A stretch of DNA of 22,860 nucleotides from JAATGA01 sp047605605 (GCA_047605605.1 JASGFG010000064.1:1-22860); one strand, 5' to 3'; counted from the first letter of the stretch, positions 1 to 7,506 are shown. The notes: generated by a model from the letters alone, not told the origin. Translations and numbers: made by a program.

Positions 1-144
1 CCGGCGTTCCTCCCAATGGAAGGACCGCGCCATCTCCAGCGTGCTTTCCATGTGGTCGGCCTGCCCCCGGCCCTGCGCCGGCTGGCAGCAGGGTGGCTGG
101 CGGTGCTGTCGGTGGCGCTGGTCCTGAAGGCGGCGGCGGGCTGA
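1..144 (+). CDS. C-terminal fragment of an unidentified protein with a terminal membrane segment
   Basis: An open frame enters from the left edge and stops with TGA at 142-144, giving the last 47 residues of a protein whose start lies outside the window. The tail contains a hydrophobic stretch (residues about 27-46 of the fragment, rich in Leu, Ala and Val) that could be a final transmembrane helix. The codon pattern is GC-rich like the neighbours. A hairpin follows the stop, which fits a real gene end. I do not recognise a family from this short piece. An in-frame ATG at 16 would give only a 42-residue peptide, and a cut gene is more likely. Confidence 0.45.
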   Translation, partial: PAFLPMEGPRHLQRAFHVVGLPPALRRLAAGWLAVLSVALVLKAAAG

Positions 145-162
145 CGGCCGGACCGGAAAGAC

Positions 163-193
163 GGCGGGGAACGGGATCGTCCCGTCGCCCGCC
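163..193. terminator. Bidirectional hairpin terminator between convergent genes
   Basis: An inner perfect stem ACGGGA/TCCCGT (171-176 with 180-185, loop TCG) is extended by GGCGGG/CCCGCC (163-168 with 188-193) across a 2x2 internal loop. It lies between the left-edge gene ending at 144 and the minus-strand gene ending at 215, so it could serve both. There is no clear T-tract. Confidence 0.5.
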
Positions 194-214
194 GCATTGG
201 GCAGCCGTGCCGGA

Positions 215-1318
215 TCAACCGATCAGCGGCCCGGACCGGCCATAGGTTTCATCGTAATGCCGCCGCAGCCGCATCAGCGCAATCCGCAGCACGATCTTGC
301 CCGACCGCGCCGCCCAGCCCATGCGCCGCTCGGCCGTCTCGATCCCTTCCAGAAAGCAGCAGACCCGCAGCGCCACGTCGCCAAGGCCCGGCCCAAGGTC
401 GCGCAGCGCCGCCGCCACGCGGTCGCGTGCCCGCGCCGGGCCTTCGGCCAGCCCCGACTCGCCGCGGAAGCCGCCGCGGTCGGCGCCGGTCAGGAAACGG
501 TCCCAGTTCTGCGCGGTGCGCGGACCCATCTGCGCCAGCTCGAAATCCTCGCGCAGGCGTTCCGCCGCCCGCACAAGATCCGGCTCCAGAAACGGCTTGC
601 CGTCCTTGTCGCGGCGGCGGCCCAGCACCGCGACCGGGCTTTCCGCAAGGTTGTAGCGCAGGCGGCGCGGCCCGTCGCCCTCGGCCACCTCGCGCGTGGC
701 CCAGTCGCGGTGCTGGTCGGCAAAGGGCATCGCGGCCTCGGCCAGGCCGCCCTGCGCGCATCGCTCGTCCTCGTCCACCATCCGCTTCAGCGCCGCGCGG
801 CCTGCGGGGGTCAGCTCATAGCTCGCCACCCGGCCGGGCTTGCGGCAGGCGATCCAGTCGCGCAGCACGAACCCCTGCGCCACCGCGCGATCAACGACCG
901 CCGTGCGCAGCGACCGCCCGTCGGGGAAACTGCGCAGCACCGCCGCCTTTTCCATATCCGCGGCGACCGCCAGCACGGCCCCGCTTTCGGCCAGCCGGCG
1001 CAGCACCCGGCGGGCCTCGTGGGCGATCAGCGCCTCGTCTGCGGGAAGAGGGTGGCGCATGGGAGCGGACATCGAGGGGTCATCCTTTCTGGCTGGTTCA
1101 TCCGGGGGCGGGGTCAGCGCGGCAAGCGCCTCGTCCAGCAACGGGTCATCGCGACGGTTTTCATAGCGGCGCACCTGGCGCATCACCTTGGACGCGTGAC
1201 AGCCGTTGCGGCGTGCCAGCGCCCGCAGCGAAATGCCCGCGGCGGTATGGTCGAGGTAGGTTTGCAGGGCTTCGGGAAGTCCGGCGAGCGGGGGTCTGGG
1301 GACGGCGTTCTGTTGCAT
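215..1318 (-). CDS. Helix-turn-helix/DUF6456 domain protein
   Basis: This 367-residue protein has an N-terminal helix-turn-helix-like segment (about residues 17-55, with the core ISLRALARRNGC followed by a basic helix). A winged-helix-like middle follows (about 95-182, ending in ELTPAGRAALKRM). The C-terminal part (about 215-360) resembles the DUF6456 family found in Rhodobacterales and relatives, with SPVAVLGRRRDKDGKPFL and a basic end. The architecture suggests a DNA-binding regulator, but I know of no demonstrated role. The ATG at 1318 is the first start and has no strong Shine-Dalgarno; translation may begin on a short leader. It is divergent from the DUF6477 gene and shares an AT-rich regulatory region with it. 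Family recognition is from memory of the motif pattern. Confidence 0.8.
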   Translation of the reverse strand: MQQNAVPRPPLAGLPEALQTYLDHTAAGISLRALARRNGCHASKVMRQVRRYENRRDDPLLDEALAALTPPPDEPARKDDPSMSAPMRHPLPADEALIAHEARRVLRRLAESGAVLAVAADMEKAAVLRSFPDGRSLRTAVVDRAVAQGFVLRDWIACRKPGRVASYELTPAGRAALKRMVDEDERCAQGGLAEAAMPFADQHRDWATREVAEGDGPRRLRYNLAESPVAVLGRRRDKDGKPFLEPDLVRAAERLREDFELAQMGPRTAQNWDRFLTGADRGGFRGESGLAEGPARARDRVAAALRDLGPGLGDVALRVCCFLEGIETAERRMGWAARSGKIVLRIALMRLRRHYDETYGRSGPLIG

Positions 1319-1352
1319 TTTCGGGGGGCCACTCGCGCGGGCTGCTCCATTC

Positions 1353-1402
1353 GTTACGAAATGTTAACAACCGTGGGTAGCAATCCTTACCTGTTCGTTA
1401 AC
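1353..1402. promoter_or_regulatory. Two CtrA-like binding motifs in the divergent DUF6456/DUF6477 region
   Basis: The CtrA consensus is TTAA-N7-TTAAC. At 1387-1402 the sequence is TTAC-N7-TTAAC, with an exact second half site and one mismatch in the first. At 1353-1368 there is GTTA-N7-TTAAC, also with an intact second half. Both lie in a local AT-rich island of a GC-rich window, 35-85 bases upstream of the DUF6456 start and 130-180 bases upstream of the DUF6477 start. Function as CtrA sites is inference. Confidence 0.4.
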
Positions 1403-1530
1403 CACTTGTGATTTGGCCATAATTGTTGATGAAACCTAAATAAATCCAAGTGATCCGTGCGGTCTATCTCGCCGGAATGCAACGCATGGTTGTGCGGAAT
1501 CAGAATGCCTCCACAACCCAAGGAGGTATC

Positions 1531-1818
1531 ATGACCGATTTCCGCGCCCTTCTGTCCGACCTGCGCCGCCCCGGCCTTTTGATCCGCGCCGCCCGTTTCG
1601 GAATGTCGGATTACCGCCGCGAGCGTGACCTGAAGCGGCTGGTCGCGCTGCCGATGACGGCCGAGCGCACCGTCTCGCATCTGCTGGACGAGGAGGAGCG
1701 GCTGGAAGAAACCCGCTTGCGCGGCGATGCGGGCTATTCCGTCTCGCATCATATCGAGGTGCTGATCGCCCTGATGGCCGAGGTGCGGCTGCTGCCCTGC
1801 CCCGCCCGCCCGGCCTGA
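1531..1818 (+). CDS. DUF6477 family small protein
   Basis: This 95-residue protein starts at ATG 1531, chosen because a perfect AGGAGG lies at 1521-1526, five bases upstream. An upstream in-frame start at 1450 has no such site. The sequence starts MTDFRALLSDLRRPGLL and contains a charged helix with EEERLEETRLRGDAGYS, a pattern I associate with the Rhodobacterales family DUF6477. It has no signal peptide or membrane segment, so it is probably a small cytoplasmic helical protein of unknown role. It is divergent from the DUF6456 gene and followed by a strong terminator, so it is probably monocistronic. Confidence 0.8.
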   Translation: MTDFRALLSDLRRPGLLIRAARFGMSDYRRERDLKRLVALPMTAERTVSHLLDEEERLEETRLRGDAGYSVSHHIEVLIALMAEVRLLPCPARPA

Positions 1819-1827
1819 AATGCAATC

Positions 1828-1854
1828 GGCCCGCACCTGATCAGGGTGCGGGCC
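1828..1854. terminator. Strong hairpin terminator between convergent genes
   Basis: A perfect 10-bp stem GGCCCGCACC/GGTGCGGGCC (1828-1837 with 1845-1854) closes a 7-base loop, ten bases after the DUF6477 stop. It faces the 3' end of the minus-strand MttB-family gene at 1880, so it can end both transcripts. Confidence 0.7.
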
Positions 1855-1879
1855 GCAGGACGGCAGATCCCGGCCGTCT

Positions 1880-3415
1880 TCAGATAAAGGCGTCGGGCAT
1901 TTCCGATTTGCGTTTCGCCACGAAGGCGTCCAGCGCCTCGCGCACGCCTTCGTCCAAGCTGGGCTGCTGGTAATCGGCCAGCTGTTTCTTCACCCGCTCG
2001 CCCGCCAGGGCCATGGTATCGCGCGCGCCCTCCTCGGCCCAGGTCTCGTAGGGTTTGTAGTCCAAGAGGTCCGACCGCCAGAACGCGGTCTTGAAATTCG
2101 CCTGCGTATGCGCGCAGCCCAGATAGTGGCCGCCCGGACCGACCTCGCGGATGGCATCCATCGCCTGGCCATTCTCGTCCATGGAAATGCCCTTGGCGAT
2201 GCCGTGCAGCGCGCCCAGCTGGTCGGCATCCATCACGAATTTCTCGTAGGACGACACCAGCCCCCCCTCCAGCCAGCCGCAGGCGTGCAGCATGAAGTTC
2301 ACCCCGGCCAGCAGCGCCATGTTCAGGCTGTTCGCCGTCTCATAAGCCGCCTGCGCATCGGGCAGTTTCGACCCGCAGAACGACCCGCCCGAGCGGTATG
2401 GCAGGTTCAGACGGCGCGCCAGTTGCCCCGCGCCATAGGTGATCAGCGCGGCCTCGGGCGTGCCAAAGGTCGGCGCGCCCGAGTTCATGTCGATCGAGGT
2501 CACGAAGGCGCCAAAGATCACCGGCGCACCGGGGCGGATCAGCTGGGAATAGGCCACACCCGCCAGAACCTCGGCCAGAACCTGCGTCAGCGTGCCCGCC
2601 ACCGTCACCGGGGCCATGGCGCCGCCGACGATGAAGGGCGAGATGATCGAGGCCTGATTGGCGCGGGCATAGACCTCCAGCGCGCCCATCATGATCCCGT
2701 CAAAGGTCAGGGGAGAGTTGATGTTGATCAGGCTGGTCATCACCGTGCGGTCATTCAGCCCGCCGAACAGGATGTCCGACATGGCGACCGAATCCTCGGC
2801 CCGGCTGGGTTCCGTGACCGAGCCCATATAGGGCTTGTCCGACAGCACCATATGGGCGTGCAGCATGTCGAGGTGCCGCTTGTTCACCGGCACGTCGGTC
2901 GGCTCGCAAACCGTGCCGCCCGAATGGTGCAGCCATTTGGACATATAGCCCAGCTTCACGAAATTCTGGAAATCGGCGATGGTCGCATAACGGCGGCCCC
3001 CTTGCGCATCATGCACGAAGGGCGGGCCGTAAACCGGGGCCAGCACCAGATTGCGCCCGCCCACATCGACATTGCGTTCGGGATTGCGGGCGTGCTGCGT
3101 AAAGCTGGAGGGCGCGGTGGCGCACAGCTTGCGCGCGAGGCCACGGGGAATGCGCACCCGTTCGCCCCGCACATCGGCCCCCGCCGCGCGCCACAGGTCC
3201 AGAGCCGCGGGGTTTTCGACGAAGTTCACGCCGATTTCTTCCAGAACCGTCTCGGCGTTCCATTCGATGACCTGAAGCGCCTCTTCGTTCAGCACCTCGA
3301 AATTCGGAATGTTGCGCGTGATGAACCGCGCGGTTTCGACCGACACGGCCGTCCGTTCGGCCCGCCGTGCAGCCCCGCCACCGCCGCGCGCGCGACGACC
3401 AACAACTTCGTTCAT
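1880..3415 (-). CDS. MttB-family (trimethylamine methyltransferase family) corrinoid-dependent methyltransferase homologue, non-pyrrolysine
   Basis: This 511-residue protein matches the MttB superfamily over its full length: an N-terminal helix with ITRNIPNFEVL, and TIADFQNFVKLGYMSKWLHH, the central GTPEAALITYGAGQLARRLNLPYRSGG, and GGHYLGCAHTQANF near the C-terminus. Methanogen MttB reads an in-frame amber codon as pyrrolysine. Here the frame has no internal amber and ends in TGA, so it belongs to the non-Pyl branch. Characterised members of that branch demethylate quaternary amines such as glycine betaine, proline betaine or carnitine onto a corrinoid protein. No corrinoid protein or reductive activator is in the window, so the substrate is undetermined. 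A Gly/Arg-rich N-terminus (residues 7-20) precedes the fold. The ATG at 3415 has GGAGG six bases upstream. Confidence 0.88.
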   Translation of the reverse strand: MNEVVGRRARGGGGAARRAERTAVSVETARFITRNIPNFEVLNEEALQVIEWNAETVLEEIGVNFVENPAALDLWRAAGADVRGERVRIPRGLARKLCATAPSSFTQHARNPERNVDVGGRNLVLAPVYGPPFVHDAQGGRRYATIADFQNFVKLGYMSKWLHHSGGTVCEPTDVPVNKRHLDMLHAHMVLSDKPYMGSVTEPSRAEDSVAMSDILFGGLNDRTVMTSLININSPLTFDGIMMGALEVYARANQASIISPFIVGGAMAPVTVAGTLTQVLAEVLAGVAYSQLIRPGAPVIFGAFVTSIDMNSGAPTFGTPEAALITYGAGQLARRLNLPYRSGGSFCGSKLPDAQAAYETANSLNMALLAGVNFMLHACGWLEGGLVSSYEKFVMDADQLGALHGIAKGISMDENGQAMDAIREVGPGGHYLGCAHTQANFKTAFWRSDLLDYKPYETWAEEGARDTMALAGERVKKQLADYQQPSLDEGVREALDAFVAKRKSEMPDAFI

Positions 3416-3501
3416 GACGACCCTCCGATCCCGTTTGCCCTTGCTTATGCGCCCGAACCCTTTGGGCGCCGCAACCAGAACCGCCGCTTGTCGCCCGAAA
3501 A

Positions 3502-3519
3502 CGACATGACGGGATGTCG
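3502..3519 (-). terminator. Possible intrinsic terminator after the serine hydrolase gene
   Basis: On the minus strand a 6-bp stem CGACAT/ATGTCG with loop CCCGTC is followed directly by TTTTC. It sits in the 127-base gap between the hydrolase stop and the MttB-family start, so the methyltransferase gene may be transcribed partly on its own. The stem is short. Confidence 0.35.
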
Positions 3520-3542
3520 GGCATTCGTGATCCGGGCAGGGA

Positions 3543-4205
3543 TCAGCCGGGCAGACTATCCTTCAGAAAGGACAGCGCGACCGACAGCCCGTCGGGGGCG
3601 ATGCCATGCCCCGTGCCCTTCATGACATGGGCATAGGTCTCGAACCCGGCCCCGACCAGCGCATTCCCGGCAAGGGACAGGTTCTCGAACTCCACCACCT
3701 CGTCCGCATCGCCGTGGATCAGCAGGATCGGCGGCTGGGACACCGTTTCCGGCACCAGACGTTCGGGGGCCAGCAACCGGCCCGAGATGGCGACCACGCC
3801 GCCAATCGCCTCTTCCCGGCGGGGGGCGATATGCAGGCTCATCATCGCGCCCTGCGAAAAGCCGAAGAGCGCAAGGGCCGACGGGGCAAGCCCCTCTTCG
3901 GCCAGCCGCGCGTCCAGAAAGGCGTTCAGATCGCCCGAGGCCGCCGCCAGCCCCGCCTCGGCCTGCGCCTCGGTCGACCCGTCAAAGCGCGGGATCGGGA
4001 ACCACTGCCGGCCAAAGGGCATTCCCGGCACCGGCTCGGGCGCGTCGGGGGCGAAAAAGGCGGCGTCTGGCAGGTATGGACCCAAGGCATCGGCCAGACC
4101 CAGCAGATCCGCCCCGTCGGCGCCATAGCCGTGGACAAAGATCACGATACTTTTCGCCTGACCCTGCGGCGCGCCCTTGCGCCCGAATTTCAGTTGCCGT
4201 GTCAA
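3543..4205 (-). CDS. Alpha/beta hydrolase, phospholipase/carboxylesterase family
   Basis: From the TTG at 4205 this is a 220-residue cytoplasmic serine hydrolase. The nucleophile elbow GFSQG places Ser117, HGDADEVV places Asp168 and GTGHG places His200. The oxyanion-hole strand IVIFVHGYGADG is near residue 20. This is the layout of the small carboxylesterase/lysophospholipase group (YpfH- or EstB-like). The natural substrate cannot be read from sequence. The TTG start is preferred because it overlaps the stop of the upstream glycosylase gene (TTGA, 4202-4205), because AGAGGG lies seven bases upstream, and because homologues begin near this point. A longer reading from 4247 would overlap the glycosylase by 46 bases. 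Translational coupling to that gene is likely. Confidence 0.82.
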   Translation of the reverse strand: MTRQLKFGRKGAPQGQAKSIVIFVHGYGADGADLLGLADALGPYLPDAAFFAPDAPEPVPGMPFGRQWFPIPRFDGSTEAQAEAGLAAASGDLNAFLDARLAEEGLAPSALALFGFSQGAMMSLHIAPRREEAIGGVVAISGRLLAPERLVPETVSQPPILLIHGDADEVVEFENLSLAGNALVGAGFETYAHVMKGTGHGIAPDGLSVALSFLKDSLPG

Positions 4206-4831
4206 CGGATGCCCTCTCTGCTTTTCATCACCCGGTAATAGGACCACAGCAGCCGCGCCGCAACCGACCGCCAGGGCGACCAGTCCGCCGCCATCGCCCG
4301 CAGCGCCTTTTCCGTGGGACGCTGGTCCAGATCGAACAGCAGCCGCGCCGCCTCTTGCAAGGCCAGATCGCCGGGGGCAAAGACATCGGCCCGGCCAAGC
4401 GCGAACATCGCATAGATCTCGGCCGTCCAGATGCCGATGCCGGGAATGGCGACCAGATCCGCGATGACACGCTCGGTCGGCAGATCGCGCAAGCCGTCGA
4501 AATCGACGCCCGATTGCGCCAGCGCCCGGCCATAGCGCGCCTTCTGCCGCGACAGGCCGGCGGCGCGCAGGTCTTCATCGGTGGCGGCGGCCATCGCCTC
4601 GCGCGCGGTCAGGCCCATGCCTTCCATCCGCGCCCAGATCGCATTGGCCGATGCCACCGAGACCTGCTGGCTGAGGATGGCCGACAACAGCGCCTCGAAC
4701 CCGTCGGGGCGGCGGCGAAGCGGCAGCGCCCCGGTGGTGGCATAGGCGGCCGCCAGCCGCGGGTCGCGCGCGGCCAGCCAGTCGGCGCCTTCGGCCACGC
4801 AGGCGTCGGTCAGGATGATGCGTCCGGTCAT
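4202..4831 (-). CDS. DNA-3-methyladenine glycosylase II (AlkA-type, HhH-GPD superfamily)
   Basis: This 209-residue enzyme would excise alkylated bases in base-excision repair. It has the substrate-pocket segment LLSAILSQQVSVASA (about residues 48-62). The helix-hairpin-helix LVAIPGIGIWTAEIY (about 126-140) is followed by the glycosylase aspartate in APGDLAL (Asp155). It is shorter than E. coli AlkA (282 residues) and lacks its N-terminal beta domain, as is common in alphaproteobacterial homologues. The start is uncertain: ATG 4831 begins at the point where I expect the family to begin, while ATG 4840 and TTG 4867 are in-frame alternatives with no better ribosome-binding site. Its stop overlaps the start of the hydrolase gene. 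It is divergent from the MFS gene. Confidence 0.85.
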   Translation of the reverse strand: MTGRIILTDACVAEGADWLAARDPRLAAAYATTGALPLRRRPDGFEALLSAILSQQVSVASANAIWARMEGMGLTAREAMAAATDEDLRAAGLSRQKARYGRALAQSGVDFDGLRDLPTERVIADLVAIPGIGIWTAEIYAMFALGRADVFAPGDLALQEAARLLFDLDQRPTEKALRAMAADWSPWRSVAARLLWSYYRVMKSREGIR

Positions 4832-4909
4832 GCCCGGCATGTCGTCACGCGCGGCGCGGATTGGCAACCCTTTCCCGCAGGATTCGGGTCGGGCCGCGCG
4901 AATGGGGGC

Positions 4910-4939
4910 TTGTCCCTGCCCCGCGGGAAGGCCTTAGCT
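4910..4939 (+). promoter_or_regulatory. Candidate promoter of the MFS gene, probably giving a leaderless transcript
   Basis: TTGTCC (4910-4915) and TTAGCT (4934-4939) are spaced 18 bases apart, and the ATG at 4947 lies only seven bases beyond the -10 box. There is no Shine-Dalgarno near the ATG. The geometry predicts transcription starting at or next to the start codon. The match to consensus is partial. Confidence 0.35.
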
Positions 4940-4946
4940 GTGGCCC

Positions 4947-6185
4947 ATGACCGCGACTCAGTCCCCCGAGGTTTCCTCGCCCGCCTCCGACGCGCTGGCC
5001 CGGCGCAATGTGTTCGTTCTGGTGCTGGCGCAGGCGTTCCTTGGCGCGCAGATGCCGATGATCTTTACCGTCGCGGGCCTTGCCGGGGCCAGTCTGGCGC
5101 CCGATCCGGCCTGGGCCACGCTGCCGGTGACGGCCAGCGTTCTGGGGTCGATGCTGACGGCCACGCCGATGTCGGCGCTGATGGCGCGGGCCGGGCGGCG
5201 GGCGGGGTTCGTCACCGGCGCATTGGCGGGGGCGCTTGGGGCGGCGATCGCGGCCTGGGGGCTGAACACGCATTCCTTTTGGCTGTTCGTGCTGGGGGCG
5301 CTGTTCACCGGCGTCTACATGTCGGCGCAGGGGTTCTATCGCTTTGCCGCCGCCGATACCGCCAGCCCGGCCTTCCGGCCAAAGGCGATTTCATGGGTCA
5401 TGGCGGGGGGCCTGTTCTCGGCCCTGTTCGGCCCGCAGCTGGTCAAGCTGACCGCGCCGTCGATGGGGGTCTATTTCCTGGGCACCTATGTCGGCGTCAT
5501 GGCGATCAACCTGATCGGCATGCTCCTGTTTTTCGCGCTGAAGATCCCTGCCCCGCCGCCGCGCGCCACCGATGCACCCGCAGGCCGCACCCGGATGGAA
5601 CTGCTGCGCACCCCGCGCATAGCGGTGGCGATCACCTGCGCGACGGTTTCCTATGCGCTGATGAACCTGGTCATGACCTCGACCCCGCTGGCGATGATCG
5701 GCTGCGGGTTCCAGACCGGCGATGCGGCCAACGTGGTGTCGGCGCATGTGGTGGCGATGTTCGCGCCGTCCTTCGTGACCGGCACCATCATCGCCCGCTT
5801 CGGGGTGGAGCGGGTGGTGACGCTGGGCCTGCTAATCCTGACCGGAGCCGGCGCGGTCGCCATGTCGGGGGTCGAGATCGGGCATTTCTTCGGCGCGCTG
5901 ATGCTGCTTGGCGTCGGCTGGAACTTTGGCTTCATCGGGGCGACGGCGATGCTGACCCAAGCCTATCGCCCCGAGGAAAAGGCGCGGGTTCAGGGGCTGA
6001 ACGACCTGATCATGTTCGGGGGAGTGACGGTCGCCTCGCTGGCCTCGGGGTTCATGATCCATGCGGGCGGCACCGCGCAGGGCGGGTGGCAGATGGTCAA
6101 CCTGACGATGCTGCCGTTTCTGATCGCCGCCGGGGGGGCGCTGATCTGGCTAAGGCTGCGGCCCGCGGCGATGGAGGTGCGGTAG
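4947..6185 (+). CDS. Major facilitator superfamily transporter
   Basis: This 412-residue polytopic inner-membrane protein has about 12 hydrophobic segments in two halves, separated by a cytoplasmic loop at about residues 205-220 (proline-rich, PAPPPRATDAPAG). The loop between helices 2 and 3 carries MSALMARAGRRAGFVTGALAGALGA, corresponding to the MFS signature region. The second half has the related IIARFGVERVVTLGL. Substrate specificity cannot be inferred. No solute-binding or regulatory partner is adjacent. The glycosylase gene is transcribed away from it, with 115 bases between the two start codons. No Shine-Dalgarno precedes the ATG, in line with a leaderless start. Confidence 0.85.
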   Translation: MTATQSPEVSSPASDALARRNVFVLVLAQAFLGAQMPMIFTVAGLAGASLAPDPAWATLPVTASVLGSMLTATPMSALMARAGRRAGFVTGALAGALGAAIAAWGLNTHSFWLFVLGALFTGVYMSAQGFYRFAAADTASPAFRPKAISWVMAGGLFSALFGPQLVKLTAPSMGVYFLGTYVGVMAINLIGMLLFFALKIPAPPPRATDAPAGRTRMELLRTPRIAVAITCATVSYALMNLVMTSTPLAMIGCGFQTGDAANVVSAHVVAMFAPSFVTGTIIARFGVERVVTLGLLILTGAGAVAMSGVEIGHFFGALMLLGVGWNFGFIGATAMLTQAYRPEEKARVQGLNDLIMFGGVTVASLASGFMIHAGGTAQGGWQMVNLTMLPFLIAAGGALIWLRLRPAAMEVR

Positions 6186-6320
6186 AATCCCGCTTGCGCA
6201 AGTCGCCTGCGCGTGGTTCACTTTGCCTATCCCCAACATGAACGCGACGCACCGTAATCCGGTCCGTCTGCGGAAACCGGAAAACGGTCGCGGCGCCTTT
6301 CCCTTTGCAGGAGATGCGGA

Positions 6321-6860
6321 ATGACACCGTTTACCCCCCTTGTCGAAAGCGCGGCAGGCTTCGCCTGTCTGCGCCATCAGGGACAGTTGCGCAAATGTCT
6401 GGGCCGCGTGCCCTATATCGCCCATCCGGCCGAAGTGGCCGAACTCGTGACCCTTCTGGGCGGATCGGATGTGGCCGTGGCCGCGGCCTGGCTGCACGAC
6501 ACGGTGGAGGATTGCCCGCCGACCACGATCCGGGAACTGACCGCGCGGTTCGGAGGCGCAGTCGCGGCCGTGGTGGCCGAACTGACCGACGACAAGCAAC
6601 TGTCCAAACCGGAAAGAAAGCAGCGCCAGATCGAAAGCGCGCCGCGCAAATCACCGGCGGCGGCGCTGGTCAAGCTGGCCGACAAGACCGCGAATGTGCG
6701 TTCGGTCGGACACACGCCGCCGGTGGACTGGTCGCGGGGCCGGCGCATCGCCTATCTGGACTGGGCCGCGCAGGTGGTCGCCGCCCTGCCCGCCAGCACC
6801 GCGCCGTTTCGGCCGGTGTTCGACCGCGCGTTGCGCGACAGCAGGCGGATGGTCTGGTAA
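6321..6860 (+). CDS. HD-domain small alarmone hydrolase, MESH1/SpoT-hydrolase-like
   Basis: This 179-residue stand-alone HD-domain protein carries the RelA/SpoT hydrolase signatures. PYIAHP gives His35, WLHDTVED gives His59-Asp60 and Glu63-Asp64, and LVKLADKTANVRS gives Asp121 and the conserved Asn. The segment ELTDDKQLSKPERK followed by QRQ is typical of MESH1 homologues. There is no synthetase, TGS or ACT domain. The family removes the 3'-pyrophosphate of (p)ppGpp; animal MESH1 also acts on NADPH. All four metal-binding positions are present, so activity is expected. The RBS is AGGAGA, about eight bases before ATG 6321. It appears to be a single gene that ends at a hairpin shared with the convergent ribosomal operon. 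Confidence 0.85.
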   Translation: MTPFTPLVESAAGFACLRHQGQLRKCLGRVPYIAHPAEVAELVTLLGGSDVAVAAAWLHDTVEDCPPTTIRELTARFGGAVAAVVAELTDDKQLSKPERKQRQIESAPRKSPAAALVKLADKTANVRSVGHTPPVDWSRGRRIAYLDWAAQVVAALPASTAPFRPVFDRALRDSRRMVW

Positions 6861-6868
6861 CGCAAAGA

Positions 6869-6890
6869 CCGCGCCGGTTGCCCGGCGCGG
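6869..6890. terminator. Hairpin terminator between the alarmone hydrolase gene and rplI
   Basis: A perfect 9-bp stem CCGCGCCGG/CCGGCGCGG (6869-6877 with 6882-6890) closes a four-base loop. On the minus strand the stem is followed by TCTTTG, so it best fits termination of the rpsF-rpsR-rplI operon. It lies nine bases after the plus-strand stop and may act in both directions. Confidence 0.65.
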
Positions 6891-6920
6891 CCCATGTCCC
6901 TGTTCCCTGACGGGACAGGA

Positions 6921-7493
6921 TTATTCGTCGTCGCCCGCTGCGGCGCCGATGTCGTCGAACAGCTCGGCGATCTCGAACTCGGCCGCGGCTTCCGCCTCGG
7001 CTGCCAGTTCCTGGATCGACTTGCCCGAGGCTTGCAGTTCGGCTTCTTCGGCCGAACGGGCCACGTTCAGCGAGATTTTCGCCGAAACTTCGGGGTGCAG
7101 AACGACGGTCACGGTGTGGATGCCCAGATCCTTGATCGGGCGGTCCAGCACGACCTGGCTGCGGCCGACGGTAAAGCCCGCCTCGGTCGCGGCTTCGGCC
7201 GCGTCACGGGTGGTCACCGAACCGTAAAGCGCACCGGCGTCCGAGGCCGAACGGATGACCACGAAGGTCTGCCCGTCAAGCTTTTCGGCGACCGAAGCGG
7301 CCTCTTTCTTCGTTTCCAGGTTCTGCGCTTCGAGTTGAGCCTTGCGGGCCTCGAACGATTTCACGTTCGCCGCGTTGGCGCGCAGCGCCTTGCCTTGCGG
7401 CAGCAGGAAGTTGCGGGCGTAACCGTCCTTGACGTTCACGACCTCGCCCATCTGGCCAAGCTTGGCCACACGTTCCAGAAGGATGACTTGCAT
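6921..7493 (-). CDS. rplI: 50S ribosomal protein L9
   Basis: The 190-residue product begins MQVILLERVAKLGQMGEVV and continues VKDGYARNFLLPQGKA, the L9 N-terminal signature that binds 23S rRNA. A long connecting helix follows (about residues 45-75, EARKAQLEAQN), then the C-terminal domain ending near residue 150. E. coli L9 has 149 residues. The extra 40 or so form an acidic, Ala/Glu-rich tail (EAEAAAEFEIAELFDD), as in many alphaproteobacteria. It is the last gene of the rpsF-rpsR-rplI operon, 13 bases after rpsR, and is followed by a terminator hairpin. Confidence 0.97.
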   Translation of the reverse strand: MQVILLERVAKLGQMGEVVNVKDGYARNFLLPQGKALRANAANVKSFEARKAQLEAQNLETKKEAASVAEKLDGQTFVVIRSASDAGALYGSVTTRDAAEAATEAGFTVGRSQVVLDRPIKDLGIHTVTVVLHPEVSAKISLNVARSAEEAELQASGKSIQELAAEAEAAAEFEIAELFDDIGAAAGDDE

Positions 7494-7506
7494 CTCTCGT
7501 CGCTCC

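Noticed and set aside
1880..3415. Pyrrolysine-encoding mttB
   Set aside because: There is no in-frame amber codon within the gene and the stop is TGA, so it belongs to the non-pyrrolysine branch.
6238..6324. 28-codon plus-strand frame that ends in an ATGA overlap with the alarmone hydrolase start
   Set aside because: The overlap looks like translational coupling, but there is no ribosome-binding site before its ATG and the peptide is unremarkable. The hydrolase has its own SD, so chance is the simpler explanation.
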